Assembly: GCF_000340435.2 (NCBI RefSeq)
Contig: NZ_CP011883.2
Coordinates: forward strand, 3,084,687-3,148,686
Length of the DNA stretch: 64,000 nucleotides
From: Mycobacterium haemophilum DSM 44634
GTDB taxonomy: Bacteria; Actinomycetota; Actinomycetes; Mycobacteriales; Mycobacteriaceae
Reading direction: 5' to 3'
Position 1 is the stretch's first letter; the number at the start of each line of letters is the position of its first letter. The notes under the pieces are model-generated. The model was given only the letters and a program-made list of their open reading frames with translations, was not told the origin of the DNA and made no database searches. The translations under genes and the position numbers were made by a program. Shown piece by piece: positions 52,383 through 61,790 of this stretch.

Positions 52383-52730
52383 GCGGTTCCTCCTCGAAAC
52401 TCAAAGAATCCGAGCTACGGCACGGGGAAAGTCAAGCGACCCGGTCACCTGCGCTCCCCCTATCGACTGCTTGGTGGTGCGAACTGCGCTAATGATTACC
52501 TTTCGGCAACGTTTGCAACAGGTTAAATCCACCCGAACAACAGGAATCTAGGGTGCAAAGTGCACCCACCGGCCCGGCCGGTGGTGAGATCTTCCCAATT
52601 TTGCCTACCCGAAGGTGCAAAATGCACACTGGGCCGGCGATCGGCCGGCATCAAACTCCGCCGACAGAACCGCCGACAGAATCTAGGTGAACCGTCCGTC
52701 TAGCCATTGTTCACCTAAGGGGTCGACCCC
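52383..52730 (-). promoter_or_regulatory. PE/PPE upstream module A with palindromes
   Basis: This 350-base gene-free stretch upstream of the PE gene holds GGGTGCA-AAG-TGCACCC (52551-52567) and GGTGCA-AAA-TGCACA (52614-52628), 63 bases apart, then an AT-richer block (minus strand GGATTTAACCTGTTGC ... TAATCATTAGCGCAGTTCG). The whole stretch is duplicated at 53845-54170. A 29-bp match to the intact PPE gene (52728-52756 = 51162-51190) marks the remains of the truncated PPE's C-terminus. Confidence 0.65.
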
Positions 52731-52769
52731 ATGCCGTTGACCATCGACAGACCCGTTTGCCACAGCCAA

Positions 52770-53483
52770 CTAGCACCCACGAACGGATTGTGAGGTGGGG
52801 ACTTGGGACTGCGGCGTCCCCTCCGTGGAAGTAGCGGTCATCCTCCGATTGAGCACGAGTTCGCCGGTCGCGTCGCGCTCCTGGTCCACCTGGCTAACGA
52901 AGAAATCGAGTGACTCTCGTAGGCCTGGCCAGACACGTCTGACCAGCCCGACGTCGCTGACCAGCTTTGGTGCTGCCTCAAACGGTAGCGTCTGCCCTAT
53001 CACGTCGACCACTTGAGAGTGATAGGTAGCCATCGCTGTCGCGTTTTCGTCCCACATCCGATCGTAGTCGGCGTCCTTGTCCGCGATCATGGTGGAGAAT
53101 TGCCCGAACCAGTTGAATGCCTTCAGCGCTATGGTCTGCGCGCGGTTCGCGTACACGGTCAGCGGCGGCACCGTCGTCGCGCGGGCGGTCTCATAGGCCT
53201 TTGCTGCGGCCCCGAGCTGGATCGCGATCCGCTGGGCGCTCGCGGCAGTCGTAGTCAGCCACTCCACATACGGCCCGACCCGCCTGGTCAGCGCCTCCGC
53301 CGCGACACCCCTAAACGACGGCAGCAACGTCTGGAGCACTGACTGCACCCCCTCCGCCGTGGTGCTTAGCTGGGTCGCCAGATCACTCCATTGGGTGGCC
53401 GCGGCTACTATCGAGCCAGCACCTGCACCGAAATACATCCGGGTGGCGTTAACTTCGGGTGGGTAGGCACTAAAGTCCAGCAT
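52770..53483 (-). CDS. Truncated PPE family protein
   Basis: 237 residues. A full PPE domain (MLDFSAYPPEVNATRMYFGAG to about 175) is followed by only 60 residues with no SVP motif, ending in unconserved text. A 29-bp scrap of PPE C-terminal sequence remains 14 bases beyond the stop, so the missing part was deleted, not divergent. It follows a PE gene with the same 55-base spacing as the intact pair. AAGGAG precedes the ATG. Its expression is possible, but the esx genes do not follow it. Confidence 0.8.
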   Translation of the reverse strand: MLDFSAYPPEVNATRMYFGAGAGSIVAAATQWSDLATQLSTTAEGVQSVLQTLLPSFRGVAAEALTRRVGPYVEWLTTTAASAQRIAIQLGAAAKAYETARATTVPPLTVYANRAQTIALKAFNWFGQFSTMIADKDADYDRMWDENATAMATYHSQVVDVIGQTLPFEAAPKLVSDVGLVRRVWPGLRESLDFFVSQVDQERDATGELVLNRRMTATSTEGTPQSQVPTSQSVRGC

Positions 53484-53538
53484 CGCGTTGCTCCTTACTG
53501 CTGGCTGGTATCCAGTCGTGTGCAGCTAGCGACGTCCG

Positions 53539-53844
53539 CTAGAAGATCCCGAATTCGTTCGCGATGTCGGAATCGGCGTCCCGATACGCAAACGAGCCCG
53601 TCCGCAAGCTCTCGATAAGCTTCTGATGATTGTCCGCGGCCTGAGCGGCGTACCCGTGGTACTGCTTCGCCTGGTTACTAAAAAACCTCGCTACCAGCGC
53701 TGACACCTCGTCGCGAGCCGGGGGACGAACAGCGGTGGTCACCGGGTACGCCGCGGCGTTGCTTGCCGCCGAGGAGAAACCCATGGTCTGCAGCTGGCCA
53801 GCTGCCGCCTCCAGCTCGTCTAGGCGTGCGAACACAAAGGACAT
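53539..53844 (-). CDS. PE family protein, second copy
   Basis: 101 residues. It begins MSFVFARLDELEAAAGQL and has YRDAD (YxxxD) near the end. It is a diverged duplicate of the PE at 52062 with an equivalent ribosome-binding site (GAGGAGG) and upstream region. Confidence 0.88.
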   Translation of the reverse strand: MSFVFARLDELEAAAGQLQTMGFSSAASNAAAYPVTTAVRPPARDEVSALVARFFSNQAKQYHGYAAQAADNHQKLIESLRTGSFAYRDADSDIANEFGIF

Positions 53845-54339
53845 GTGGTTCCTCCTCGAAACTCAATGGATCCGAGCTACTACAGGGGAAAGATCACGCG
53901 ACCTGGTCACCTGCGCTCTCCCTATCGACTGCTTGGCGGCGCGAACTGCGTTAATGATTACCTTTCGGCAACATTTGCGACAGGTTAAATCCACCCGAAC
54001 AACGGAGACCAAGGGTGCAAAATGCACCCACCAAGCCGGCCGGTGGTGCGACCTTGCCAATATTGCTCCCATCCAAAAGTGCAAAATGCACACTAGGCCG
54101 GCAATCATCCGGAATCAAACTCCGCCGACAGAACCCAGGTGAACTAGCCGTCTAGCCGTTGTTCAATACGTTCTGATATCCGGGACCACGTGCTCCCGCT
54201 ATCCACCATTAATACCGCTGATGGCAAGGGATTTTACGCTGGCGACGACGGTTGCGCCGCGACGGCCCAAGGGTGAAATGTTCCCCATTTGGCTCGACCC
54301 GAGGTGTCAATCTTCACACATCGGCCCTACAGTGTGCCC
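53845..54339 (-). promoter_or_regulatory. PE/PPE upstream module B and divergent regulator leader
   Basis: Bases 53845-54170 are a duplicate of module A, with palindromes GGGTGCA-AAA-TGCACCC (54013-54029) and AGTGCA-AAA-TGCACA (54078-54092), 64 bases apart. The remaining 170 bases precede the plus-strand PucR-like gene and hold no further gene; no promoter was assigned there. Confidence 0.65.
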
Positions 54340-55605
54340 ATGGCCAGGCAACGCCCGTCTCCACGAGTGCGTGAGCTGATCCGTGAAGGCGCACGGATCG
54401 CGCTCAACCCCAGCCAAGAGTGGATCGACCAACTTGATAGCGCTACCGTCACCGCCAACCCCGCCATCGCTAATGACCCGGTCCTGGCCAAGGTCGTTCG
54501 GCGCGCCAGCCGTGCCCATCTGGTGCACTGGGCTACCGCCAATTTGCGTGACCCTGGCGCCCCGGTGCCGGCCAATCTCGGCCCTGAGCCCCTGACCATG
54601 GCACGGGATCTGGTGCGGCGCGGGCGGGACGTGCTTGCGCTCGACATTTATCGAGTCGGGGAGTACACAGCCTGGCGACGGTGGATGGAGATCGCGTTCG
54701 AACTCACCTCCGACCCCCAAGAACTACGCGAAATGCTCGACGTGTCCGCGCAATCGATCAACGAGTACGTCGCGGCCACGCTGGAGGCCATCGCCGCGCA
54801 AATGCAACTGGAGCACGACGAACTGACCCGCAGCACCCACGCCGAACGACTGGAAGTTGTCGACCTTATTCTCGAAGGCGCCCCGGTCACTCAGGAGCGC
54901 GCCGAAGCGCGCTTGGGTTATCGTCTCAGCCCCACACATACCGCCGCCGTGATCTGGAGCGACGACCTTGATGGCGACCGTGGCTACCTCGACCAGGCCG
55001 CTGAAGCGTTCAGCCACGTCGTCGGGTCAGCGCAGCAGCTGATCGTGGTCGCCAGTGCCGCCGCTCGCTGGGTGTGGCTGGCCGAGGCGGTCGCCCTGGA
55101 CGTCTCGGAAGTGCAGAAAGCGCTGCTCAACCTGACTAAGGCGCGTGTCGCCATCGGGACTAGCGCAGCCGGCATCGAAGGCTTTCGACGCAGCCATCTG
55201 GAAGCCCTTACCGCACAGCGCACCTTGGCCCGGCTGAAGTCGCACCAGCAGGTTGCGTTCTTTGCTGACGTGCAATTGGTCTCGTTGATCACCCAAAATC
55301 CAGCGGCCGCAAAAGAATTCATCACCAGCACGCTCGGAGATTTCGAGTCAGCCAGCCCAGCGCTGCAGCAGACGTTACTGACGTTCATCAATGAACAGTG
55401 CAACGCCTCCCGTGCCGCGAAACGGCTATTTACTCACCGCAACACCTTGCTGCGCAGGATCGAGTCCGCGGAAAAACTCCTCCCGCGGCCCCTCGACCAC
55501 ACCAGCGTCCACATTGCCGTCGCTCTTGAAGCTCTGCAGTGGCGCGGCGACCAATCCAACACCTCCGGCCCCCGCGCCGGTCGCAACGATGGCGTGCCGG
55601 CATAA
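54340..55605 (+). CDS. PucR/CdaR-type transcriptional regulator (Rv1194c-like)
   Basis: 421 residues, the same as M. tuberculosis Rv1194c. An N-terminal alpha-helical domain, a central GGDEF-like degenerate segment (YRLSPTHTAAVIWSDD ... VASAAARWVWLAE) and a C-terminal PucR helix-turn-helix (FINEQCNASRAAKRLFTHRNTLLRRIESAEKLL) are visible. It is divergent from a PE-PPE operon and so may control it. The ATG at 54340 is chosen because it yields the conserved length; the longer frame starts in the leader. Confidence 0.88.
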   Translation: MARQRPSPRVRELIREGARIALNPSQEWIDQLDSATVTANPAIANDPVLAKVVRRASRAHLVHWATANLRDPGAPVPANLGPEPLTMARDLVRRGRDVLALDIYRVGEYTAWRRWMEIAFELTSDPQELREMLDVSAQSINEYVAATLEAIAAQMQLEHDELTRSTHAERLEVVDLILEGAPVTQERAEARLGYRLSPTHTAAVIWSDDLDGDRGYLDQAAEAFSHVVGSAQQLIVVASAAARWVWLAEAVALDVSEVQKALLNLTKARVAIGTSAAGIEGFRRSHLEALTAQRTLARLKSHQQVAFFADVQLVSLITQNPAAAKEFITSTLGDFESASPALQQTLLTFINEQCNASRAAKRLFTHRNTLLRRIESAEKLLPRPLDHTSVHIAVALEALQWRGDQSNTSGPRAGRNDGVPA

Positions 55606-55655
55606 CCTCTGGGCGGGGTTATTTCGCTAGCACCCTGAGGATTACGGCTACAAAC

Positions 55656-56234
55656 TCATAGATGCGGACGCGCCTCATGGGTGATCGGCGGCGCCTCCTC
55701 AAACGGCAGCACCTGCGACATTGCCGCGGTCGCCTCGTTTGCATACCGGAACATCACCTCGGCGTTCTGCACCCGGTACTGCTCGTATTCGGCCTCCATG
55801 GCCGTGATCGCCTCAGCATTTTCCCCGAACCGGTCGCTCGCGATCAGCTCCTGCAGCTGAGCGCGGTTCTTGGCAATCCGACCCGGTGCCACAATCTTTA
55901 GCTGCGCCGCGGCGTAGGCCTCCGCGATACAGAGCATCTGGTTAGCTATCACGCCGACAGAATTTATGGTGTCGTGCATCCATATTAGATAACCGTTGGC
56001 CGCCCGGGTCATCTCGATTGCCGCCGGACCCGTCCACTGCAGCAGCAGCCGCAACGCATCTTTAAAAGTACGCCTTGCCTCAACCAGCTCAAAATACACC
56101 TCGCGCCACGCCGCGCCTCCCACCACCAGCGAGGCGGGACCCGGGCCGCCAAGCAGGCTGGTGGCGTTGGCCTCCGGCGTTTGCGACGCAAAATGCGCCA
56201 TTTCCCAGGCACCCAACGCTGCAGATTCAACCAA
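55656..56234 (-). CDS. Truncated PPE-like protein, copy 1
   Basis: 192 residues. It contains PPE-like text (SQTPEANATSLLGGPGPAS), a WxG motif (LQWTGPAAIEM) and ends EEAPPITHEARPHL at the PPE domain boundary, with no C-terminal domain. A TTG start at 56234 is favoured by AAAGGAATGTCGAG upstream. It is a near-copy of 56644-57219. The PE partner upstream is broken. Confidence 0.65.
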   Translation of the reverse strand: MVESAALGAWEMAHFASQTPEANATSLLGGPGPASLVVGGAAWREVYFELVEARRTFKDALRLLLQWTGPAAIEMTRAANGYLIWMHDTINSVGVIANQMLCIAEAYAAAQLKIVAPGRIAKNRAQLQELIASDRFGENAEAITAMEAEYEQYRVQNAEVMFRYANEATAAMSQVLPFEEAPPITHEARPHL

Positions 56235-56311
56235 CTCGACATTCCTTTCGACTGGTAACGATTGCTGTATTTCGTGTCGACGCTGCTGGGCTGGTGCCGC
56301 CGTCAGCGAGA

Positions 56312-56506
56312 TCAGCCCAAGGTGTTGTCGTTGGCGGCCTCGGCGGTCGAATACTGTTTTGCGGCATTCGACATGCAGTCGGCAAACCGGCCAAGCATCC
56401 ACTCGGCCCGAGCACTGATCTCCCGATAGTTCTCCGCGTGCGCGCCGAAGAATCGCTCCACCCGACGTGACACCACGTCGTTACCCGGGCCAGTAACAAA
56501 GGCCCG
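56312..56506 (-). pseudogene. 5'-truncated PE gene, copy 1
   Basis: The frame FVTGPGNDVVSRRVERFF through YSTAEAANDNTLG matches the intact PE at 57236-57532, but an in-frame TAG (56507-56509) and loss of the first 40 or so codons remove its start. Sequence beyond it (about 56537-56590) contains a degenerate third scrap of PPE sequence (like 56815-56855). Confidence 0.8.
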
Positions 56507-56643
56507 CTACACAACCTCGGCGGCCGCGATCGCCGGAGCATTTCGCGAACCGGTCGCGCGCGATCAGCTCCTGTAAACTGACTGCGGTTCCAGCCGATTA
56601 CATGGCCACTCAATTTGGCGGTCCTTCATTAATTTCGCCTACG

Positions 56644-57219
56644 TCATAGATGTGGACGCGCCTCATGGGTGATCGGCGGCGCCTCCTCAAACGGCAGCAC
56701 CTGCGACATTGCCGCGGTCGCCTCGTTTGCATACCGGAACATCACCTCGGCGTTCTGCACCCGGTACTGCTCGTATTCGGCCTCCGTGGCCGTGATCGCC
56801 TCAGCATTTTCCCCAAACCGGTCGCTCGCGATCAGCTCCTGCAGCTGAGCGCGGTTCTTGGCAATCCGATCCGGGCCCACAATCTTCAGCCACGCCGCAT
56901 CGTAGGCCGACACGATCCGGACGATCTGCTTGGCGGTCTCCCCGACAAGATCTTTGGTGTCGTCCAACCACAATGCATAGCAGCTGACCGCCCGGATCAT
57001 CTCGATTGCCGCCGGACCCGTCCACTGCAACGACCGGAACGCATCCTCAAAAGTATGCTTTGCCTCACATAGCCCGTAATACACCTCGCGCCATGCCTTG
57101 TGGCCGGCCTTTAGTGAAGCGGGACCCGGGCCGTCAAGCAGGCTGGTAGCGTTGGCCTCCGGCGTTTGCGACGCAAAATACGCCAGTTCCCAGGCACCCA
57201 ACGCTGCAGATTCAACCAA
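56644..57219 (-). CDS. Truncated PPE-like protein, copy 2
   Basis: 191 residues from a TTG start with AAGGGA 8 bases upstream. It has the same layout as copy 1 (SQTPEANATSLLDGPGPAS, LQWTGPAAIEM, end at ARPHL) but has diverged in the middle. It follows an intact PE gene by 16 bases, so this pair may be functional. An upstream reading frame exists but overlaps the PE gene. Confidence 0.65.
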   Translation of the reverse strand: MVESAALGAWELAYFASQTPEANATSLLDGPGPASLKAGHKAWREVYYGLCEAKHTFEDAFRSLQWTGPAAIEMIRAVSCYALWLDDTKDLVGETAKQIVRIVSAYDAAWLKIVGPDRIAKNRAQLQELIASDRFGENAEAITATEAEYEQYRVQNAEVMFRYANEATAAMSQVLPFEEAPPITHEARPHL

Positions 57220-57235
57220 CTCAGTATTCCCTTCG

Positions 57236-57532
57236 TCAGCCCAAGGTGTTGTCGTTGGTGGCCTCGGCGGTCGAATACTGATTTGCGGCATTCGACATGC
57301 AGTCGGCAAACCGGCCAAGCATCCACTCAGCCCGAGCGCTGATCTCCCGATAGTTCTCCGCGTGCGCGCCGAAGAATCGCTCCACCCGACGTGACACCAC
57401 GTCGTTACCCGGGCCAGTAACAAAGGTCCGCGGACCCGCCGCGGCATACACCGCAGCGGTGCTAGCAGGGATACCCCGCAATACATCAGCCGCTGCCGCC
57501 AGCGTCGCAGGCACTGCGGTCACAAAAGACAT
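57236..57532 (-). CDS. PE family protein paired with truncated PPE
   Basis: 98 residues, starting MSFVTAVPATLAAAADVLRG, with RRVERFFGAHAENYREI and the secretion motif YSTAE. GGAG lies 6 bases before the ATG at 57532; seven further in-frame codons upstream are not needed. The shared palindrome module is absent upstream. Confidence 0.85.
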   Translation of the reverse strand: MSFVTAVPATLAAAADVLRGIPASTAAVYAAAGPRTFVTGPGNDVVSRRVERFFGAHAENYREISARAEWMLGRFADCMSNAANQYSTAEATNDNTLG

Positions 57533-57764
57533 GCCAACTCCAGTCCTTCGCAAGGAACCCCAAGCCGATTACTTGGAGACGGGTATCAAGCACCGCCAGC
57601 GGTGGTGGCGCAAGCCAGTGGCCAACGATCGCAGCGATGCGACGGGCGCAATAGTTGATGTATATAGATTGAATTTGCCAGAACTGGCTTGCAGGCAGAT
57701 TACACAGCGACGCATCGCCGCGCAACCGCACTCAAGCACAATAAACTGATCCTCGAAGACGCAA

Positions 57765-57855
57765 GTCACACCAGCAGGTCGCGTATTTTACTGATGTTCA
57801 ATTAGTTTCGGCGATCACCCAATACCCAGCAACGGCAAAAGACTTCATTAGTTAG
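57765..57855 (+). pseudogene. Remnant of a PucR-like regulator 3' part
   Basis: The frame here reads HQQVAYFTDVQLVSAITQYPATAKDFIS, matching HQQVAFFADVQLVSLITQNPAAAKEFIT of the intact regulator (DNA 55240-55325), then ends at a stop beside the fadD36 stop. The 230 bases before it (57533-57764) show no recognisable gene. This is the position and orientation that the intact gene's end has in M. tuberculosis. Confidence 0.8.
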
Positions 57856-59282
57856 CCGTCGGAGAGCAACTGCTTCTTGAGGACCTTGCCCATCGCGTTG
57901 CGCGGCAGCGCATCCACAAAGCGGACCTCACGCGGCCGCTTATGTATCGAAAGCTGTTGGGCAACATAGTTAATCAACTCATCAGCACCGAGTGCCGCCG
58001 AGCCGACGACGAATGCGACGATCCGTTGGCCCAAGTCCTCGTCCGGCAGCCCGACCACTGCCACCTCCCGCACGTCCGGATGTCCGAGCAGCGCCGTCTC
58101 GATTTCGCCGGCGCCGATCCGGTATCCGCCGGACTTGATGAGGTCCACCGACTCGCGGCCCACGATGCGATGCATCCCGCCATTGTCGACGACCGCGACG
58201 TCACCGGTGCGGTACCAGCCGTCGTCGTCGAAGGCCTCGGCCGTCGCTTCCGGTCGATTCAGGTAGCCTCCGAACACGGTCGGGCTGCGAACCTGAAGCC
58301 TCCCAACGGTTTCCCCGTCGTGGGGTACCGGACCGCCGTTCTCATCAACCAGCCTGGTCTGCACGCCTGTCAGCGGCAGGCCCACCCAGCCGGCGCGGCG
58401 CTCACCGTCGGCCAACGTCGATAGGGTGATCAATGATTCCGTGCTGCCATACCTTTCGATGGGCTGGTGACCGGTGAGGTGCGCTAGCCGATCAAACACC
58501 GGAACCGGCAATGCGGCACTCCCCGACACCAGCAGCCGTGCGGGTCTTAACGCCTGGGCAACTGCCTCGTCTGCCACCAGCCGCGACCATACCGTGGGGA
58601 CCCCGAAAAACAGCGATCCCCTGGCTTCAGCACAGGCTTGGGCATAGCCGGTCGGGGTGGGTTTTCCGGTGTGCACGAAGCGATTTCCAATCCGAAGCGA
58701 TCCGAGCAAACCCAGTACCAGTCCGTGCACGTGAAACAGCGGCAATCCATGCACCAGAACGTCATCGGCCGTCCACTGCCAGGCTTGGGCGAGCGCATCC
58801 ACATCAGCGGCGATCGCTCGCCGGCTCAGCGGTACCCCCTTAGGCAGCCCGGTAGTACCCGAGGTGTAGATCACCATCGCGGTGGCATCGGGTGACGGCT
58901 CGGGATAGCGGTGCCAGGACCGGGCATGCAGTCGGACCGGGATGTGCGGCAACCCCTCCGACGCCGAGTCCTCGCAGGGTGCTGGGCCCAGCCAGGCCTG
59001 TGCCCCGGAGTCGGCGAGCATGTGCCGGCGTTCGGCCACACCTATATCCGCGGGCACCGGGACCACCGGCACACCGGCGATCAGGCAACCGGTGATCGCT
59101 AGCACCGTCGACGTCGTCGGCGTGGCCAGCACCGCGACCAGGCGCGCGCCTCCGACGCGCTCAGCCACCGAGGTTGCGGCACCGACCAAATCGCTGCGGC
59201 TCAGCACGACGCCGTCAATGCGTACCGCGTCAGCGATGTCGGTGGCGGTAACGACGGACGGATTCAGCGATGCCAGCAACAC
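57852..59282 (-). CDS. fadD36: Acyl-CoA synthetase FadD36
   Basis: 476 residues of the ANL family. The ATP loop YTSGTTGLPKG, the RYGSTES motif, YRTGDVA and the C-terminal lysine in MGKVLKKQLL are present. It is thought to activate short or methyl-branched acids (malonyl-CoA-synthetase-like subgroup); the substrate is inferred from the family. The start is a GTG. In M. tuberculosis fadD36 (Rv1193) lies beside Rv1194c, consistent with this region. Confidence 0.92.
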   Translation of the reverse strand: MLLASLNPSVVTATDIADAVRIDGVVLSRSDLVGAATSVAERVGGARLVAVLATPTTSTVLAITGCLIAGVPVVPVPADIGVAERRHMLADSGAQAWLGPAPCEDSASEGLPHIPVRLHARSWHRYPEPSPDATAMVIYTSGTTGLPKGVPLSRRAIAADVDALAQAWQWTADDVLVHGLPLFHVHGLVLGLLGSLRIGNRFVHTGKPTPTGYAQACAEARGSLFFGVPTVWSRLVADEAVAQALRPARLLVSGSAALPVPVFDRLAHLTGHQPIERYGSTESLITLSTLADGERRAGWVGLPLTGVQTRLVDENGGPVPHDGETVGRLQVRSPTVFGGYLNRPEATAEAFDDDGWYRTGDVAVVDNGGMHRIVGRESVDLIKSGGYRIGAGEIETALLGHPDVREVAVVGLPDEDLGQRIVAFVVGSAALGADELINYVAQQLSIHKRPREVRFVDALPRNAMGKVLKKQLLSDG

Positions 59283-59327
59283 GTGAGCAGGTTACCCGGG
59301 GTAGTGCAAGCTCGGTGCGAGACCGAG

Positions 59328-60242
59328 TCACGCCCGCTCGTCGCGGTCCCAGATCTCCATCAAGGTGGACAAGATCTCCTCGCCGCGGCCAAGCCCGGCA
59401 AGATGACTTTCGCCGGGCAAGTGAACCAGCTTGGCATCGGGCAGCCGGGAAACGACGTGCTCCCCATGGGAAAACGGAATGATGTGGTCATGGTCGCCGT
59501 GCCACCAGAGGACCGGGGTTTTCACCTCATCCAGCCCGAAACCCCAGTGGCGGGCGAACGCGATGACGTCAGCGAATGGCGCGGCTAGCTGCTTGCGGCT
59601 CCCGGTCAGCAAATCGTCGAGAAACATCGCCTTGAACTCAGGACGAGCCAGCAGGTGCCGGTCTGCTCGCGGCGAGAGCAGGCCATACACGTCGAGCGCG
59701 GGCGACGCGACCGGCCGAGCCGCCCGGATCAGCAGACTCGCACACACCCGCAGCGGGCCGCCGCCCATTTTCAGCAGCGGCGCGACCAGCACACCGAGGG
59801 CCATCGCACCGCCGCTGATCGCGTCTGGGCCGGTCGTCGGCGCCACGCCACCGAGCACGCCGGCCGCGACCACCCGGTCAGGCAACCGCGCAGCGCACGC
59901 CAGGGTGTAGGGACCGCCCCCGGACAGACCGGCGACGGCCATCCTGCCGATTCCGAGCGTGTCCGCGATCACCCGCAGGTCGTCGGCGAACGCGGCTATC
60001 GCCGGGTATTGATGCGGTGTCGACGCACCAATCCCAGGCCGGTCAACGCCGATCAGACGGATGTTGTGGTGTTCCGCGTAAACCCGGGCCTCGGTCGGAA
60101 TCTGCCGGCGAGCACCTGGAGTTCCGTGCAGCCAGAAGACCGCGCGCCCCTGCGGAGCACCGAACTCGGCGAAGCCCATCTGGCGGTTGTTGCCGACGGC
60201 GATGTTTCCCTCAAGTTTGGGGCGGGCGATAGCGAGGACCAT
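59328..60242 (-). CDS. Alpha/beta hydrolase (Rv1191-like)
   Basis: 304 residues. The oxyanion motif WLHGTPGAR, nucleophile elbow GLSGGG (Ser in AGLSGGGPY), acid region and late His (GESHLAG) form a typical alpha/beta-hydrolase triad. Substrate unknown. The ATG at 60242 gives 304 residues, equal to Rv1191 as recalled. It precedes fadD36 on the same strand with 45 bases between. Confidence 0.88.
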   Translation of the reverse strand: MVLAIARPKLEGNIAVGNNRQMGFAEFGAPQGRAVFWLHGTPGARRQIPTEARVYAEHHNIRLIGVDRPGIGASTPHQYPAIAAFADDLRVIADTLGIGRMAVAGLSGGGPYTLACAARLPDRVVAAGVLGGVAPTTGPDAISGGAMALGVLVAPLLKMGGGPLRVCASLLIRAARPVASPALDVYGLLSPRADRHLLARPEFKAMFLDDLLTGSRKQLAAPFADVIAFARHWGFGLDEVKTPVLWWHGDHDHIIPFSHGEHVVSRLPDAKLVHLPGESHLAGLGRGEEILSTLMEIWDRDERA

Positions 60243-60648
60243 GCCGAGAGCTTCGCATGTGACAAGCCGCCACAAAAGTCGCGTCTGTGTTATTGGGGAC
60301 GGCCCGGCCCGCGCGCGCTCACCGAGGCCCAGTTCGTGACGGACGATCGTTGTGCTGACCCGGCGTCGACGCGGTGATGCAGTGTGCTGTGTGCAGTGTG
60401 CACCATGGCGGGTTTGTTGGCTGCTGCGGTTTGGGGGAATCGCCCGTCGGCTGGGCCTGTCGGTGCATTGTGCACCATTGCGGGTTTTCGGTTGCGGTGG
60501 TTTGGGGGGTTTTACCCTGTCGCGGACGTTGCGTCGCGGTGATTATTTGAGTCAGTTCGACACCGGCAACGTTGCTGGTACGTACCGCGCAGAGGCCAAA
60601 TCTCCTGTAGCGCACGCTGATACAGCAAGCAGTAGGAGGGTAAGAAAG
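60243..60648 (+). promoter_or_regulatory. PE/PPE upstream module C
   Basis: A gene-free stretch upstream of the plus-strand PPE gene. It contains TGTGCA-GTG-TGCACC (60390-60404) and a perfect GGTGCA-TTG-TGCACC (60462-60476), 72 bases apart, then a block (GGTTTTACCCTGTCGC ... GTGATTATTTGAGTCAGTTCG) related to modules A and B read on the other strand. Confidence 0.6.
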
Positions 60649-61644
60649 ATGTTGGATTTTGGTGTGTTACCGCCGGAGGTTAACTCCGCGCGGATGTACG
60701 CGGGTTTGGGTTCTGGCCCGATGTTGGTTGCTGCCGCGCAGTGGGACGGGTTGGCCGTTGAGCTGTTTTCTATAGCGCAGTCGGTTCAGTCGGTGGTATG
60801 GGGGTTGACGGCGAGCTGGTTGGGTGCGGCGTCGGCGTTGATGGCGGGAGCGACTGGACGGTATGTGGCGTGGCTAAGCCAGACCGCGGCTCAAGCCGAG
60901 CTGACTGCTAGTCAGGCCAAGGCCACCGCGGCCGCCTACGAGGCGGCATTTGCGATGACGGTGCCGCCGCTGATGGTTGCGGAGAACCGCGCGGAGAACG
61001 CGGTGCTGATCGCAACCAACTTGTTAGGGCAAAACACCCCAGCGATCGCGATCAACGAGATGCTCTATGGCGAGATGTGGGCCCAGGATGCGGCGGCGAT
61101 GTATGGCTATGCGGGTGCTTCGGCGGCCGCGGCAAGCGCAACGACGCCGTTTGAGCAGGCGCCAGCGGTGGTTAATGAGGCCGGGCTGGGCCAGCAGGCC
61201 ACCGCAACTGTCCAGGCCGTTGCTCAACACGCAGCCAGTCAGGTGATGAACATCGCGCCCCAGATGCTGCAACAACTGGCCACGCCCGGGGCCCAACAAG
61301 CCGCTATGCCCACCGAGTCCCCCCAGTTGTTATCGGCGACCAACTCGTCCGTGGCGCCGTTGAGCAGCGTCGTCTCGATGGTCAACAACCAGGTGTCGAC
61401 GACGAACTCGGGTATGTCGATGACCAACACTATGGGCTCGCTGATGAAAAATTTCACCTCAGCGGCGACTAGCGCAGCTCAAACCGTGGCCCAAGACGGG
61501 GCCACAGCGGTGGAATCGCTTGGCAGCACATCCGGTTTGAGGGGTTCGGGTGTGGCCGCGAGCGCATTGCCGCTGACCAACAGCCTGTCCGGTGCCGCCG
61601 AAACCGGGTCGGCAAACACGTTGGGCGGGCTGCCCCTGGGGTAG
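60649..61644 (+). pseudogene. PPE family gene with premature stop
   Basis: 331 residues before the TAG at 61642. The PPE domain is intact (MLDFGVLPPEVNSARMY, WLGAAS), the tail has VSMVNNQVSTTNSGMSM text, but the SVP region is eroded. After the stop the same frame continues LASGMGSGGGSDSLRLPSRALVMPRYVAAG to 61737, the normal PPE18-type end, so a CAG-to-TAG change in GGLPLGQ probably cut it. GGAGGG lies 8 bases before the ATG. A truncated protein could still be made. Confidence 0.8.
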
Positions 61645-61790
61645 CTGGCCTCCGGCATGGGCAGCGGCGGGGGTAGCGACTCGCTGCGCCTGCCATCGCG
61701 TGCCCTTGTGATGCCCCGTTACGTGGCTGCCGGATAGCAGTTGCGGCCGTGAGGGTTTGAGCCGCACCCGGGCGGGTCGGACCCATAACC

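Noticed and set aside
56227..56613. 128-codon minus-strand frame
   Set aside because: It overlaps the PE remnant in a different phase; homology supports the PE phase.
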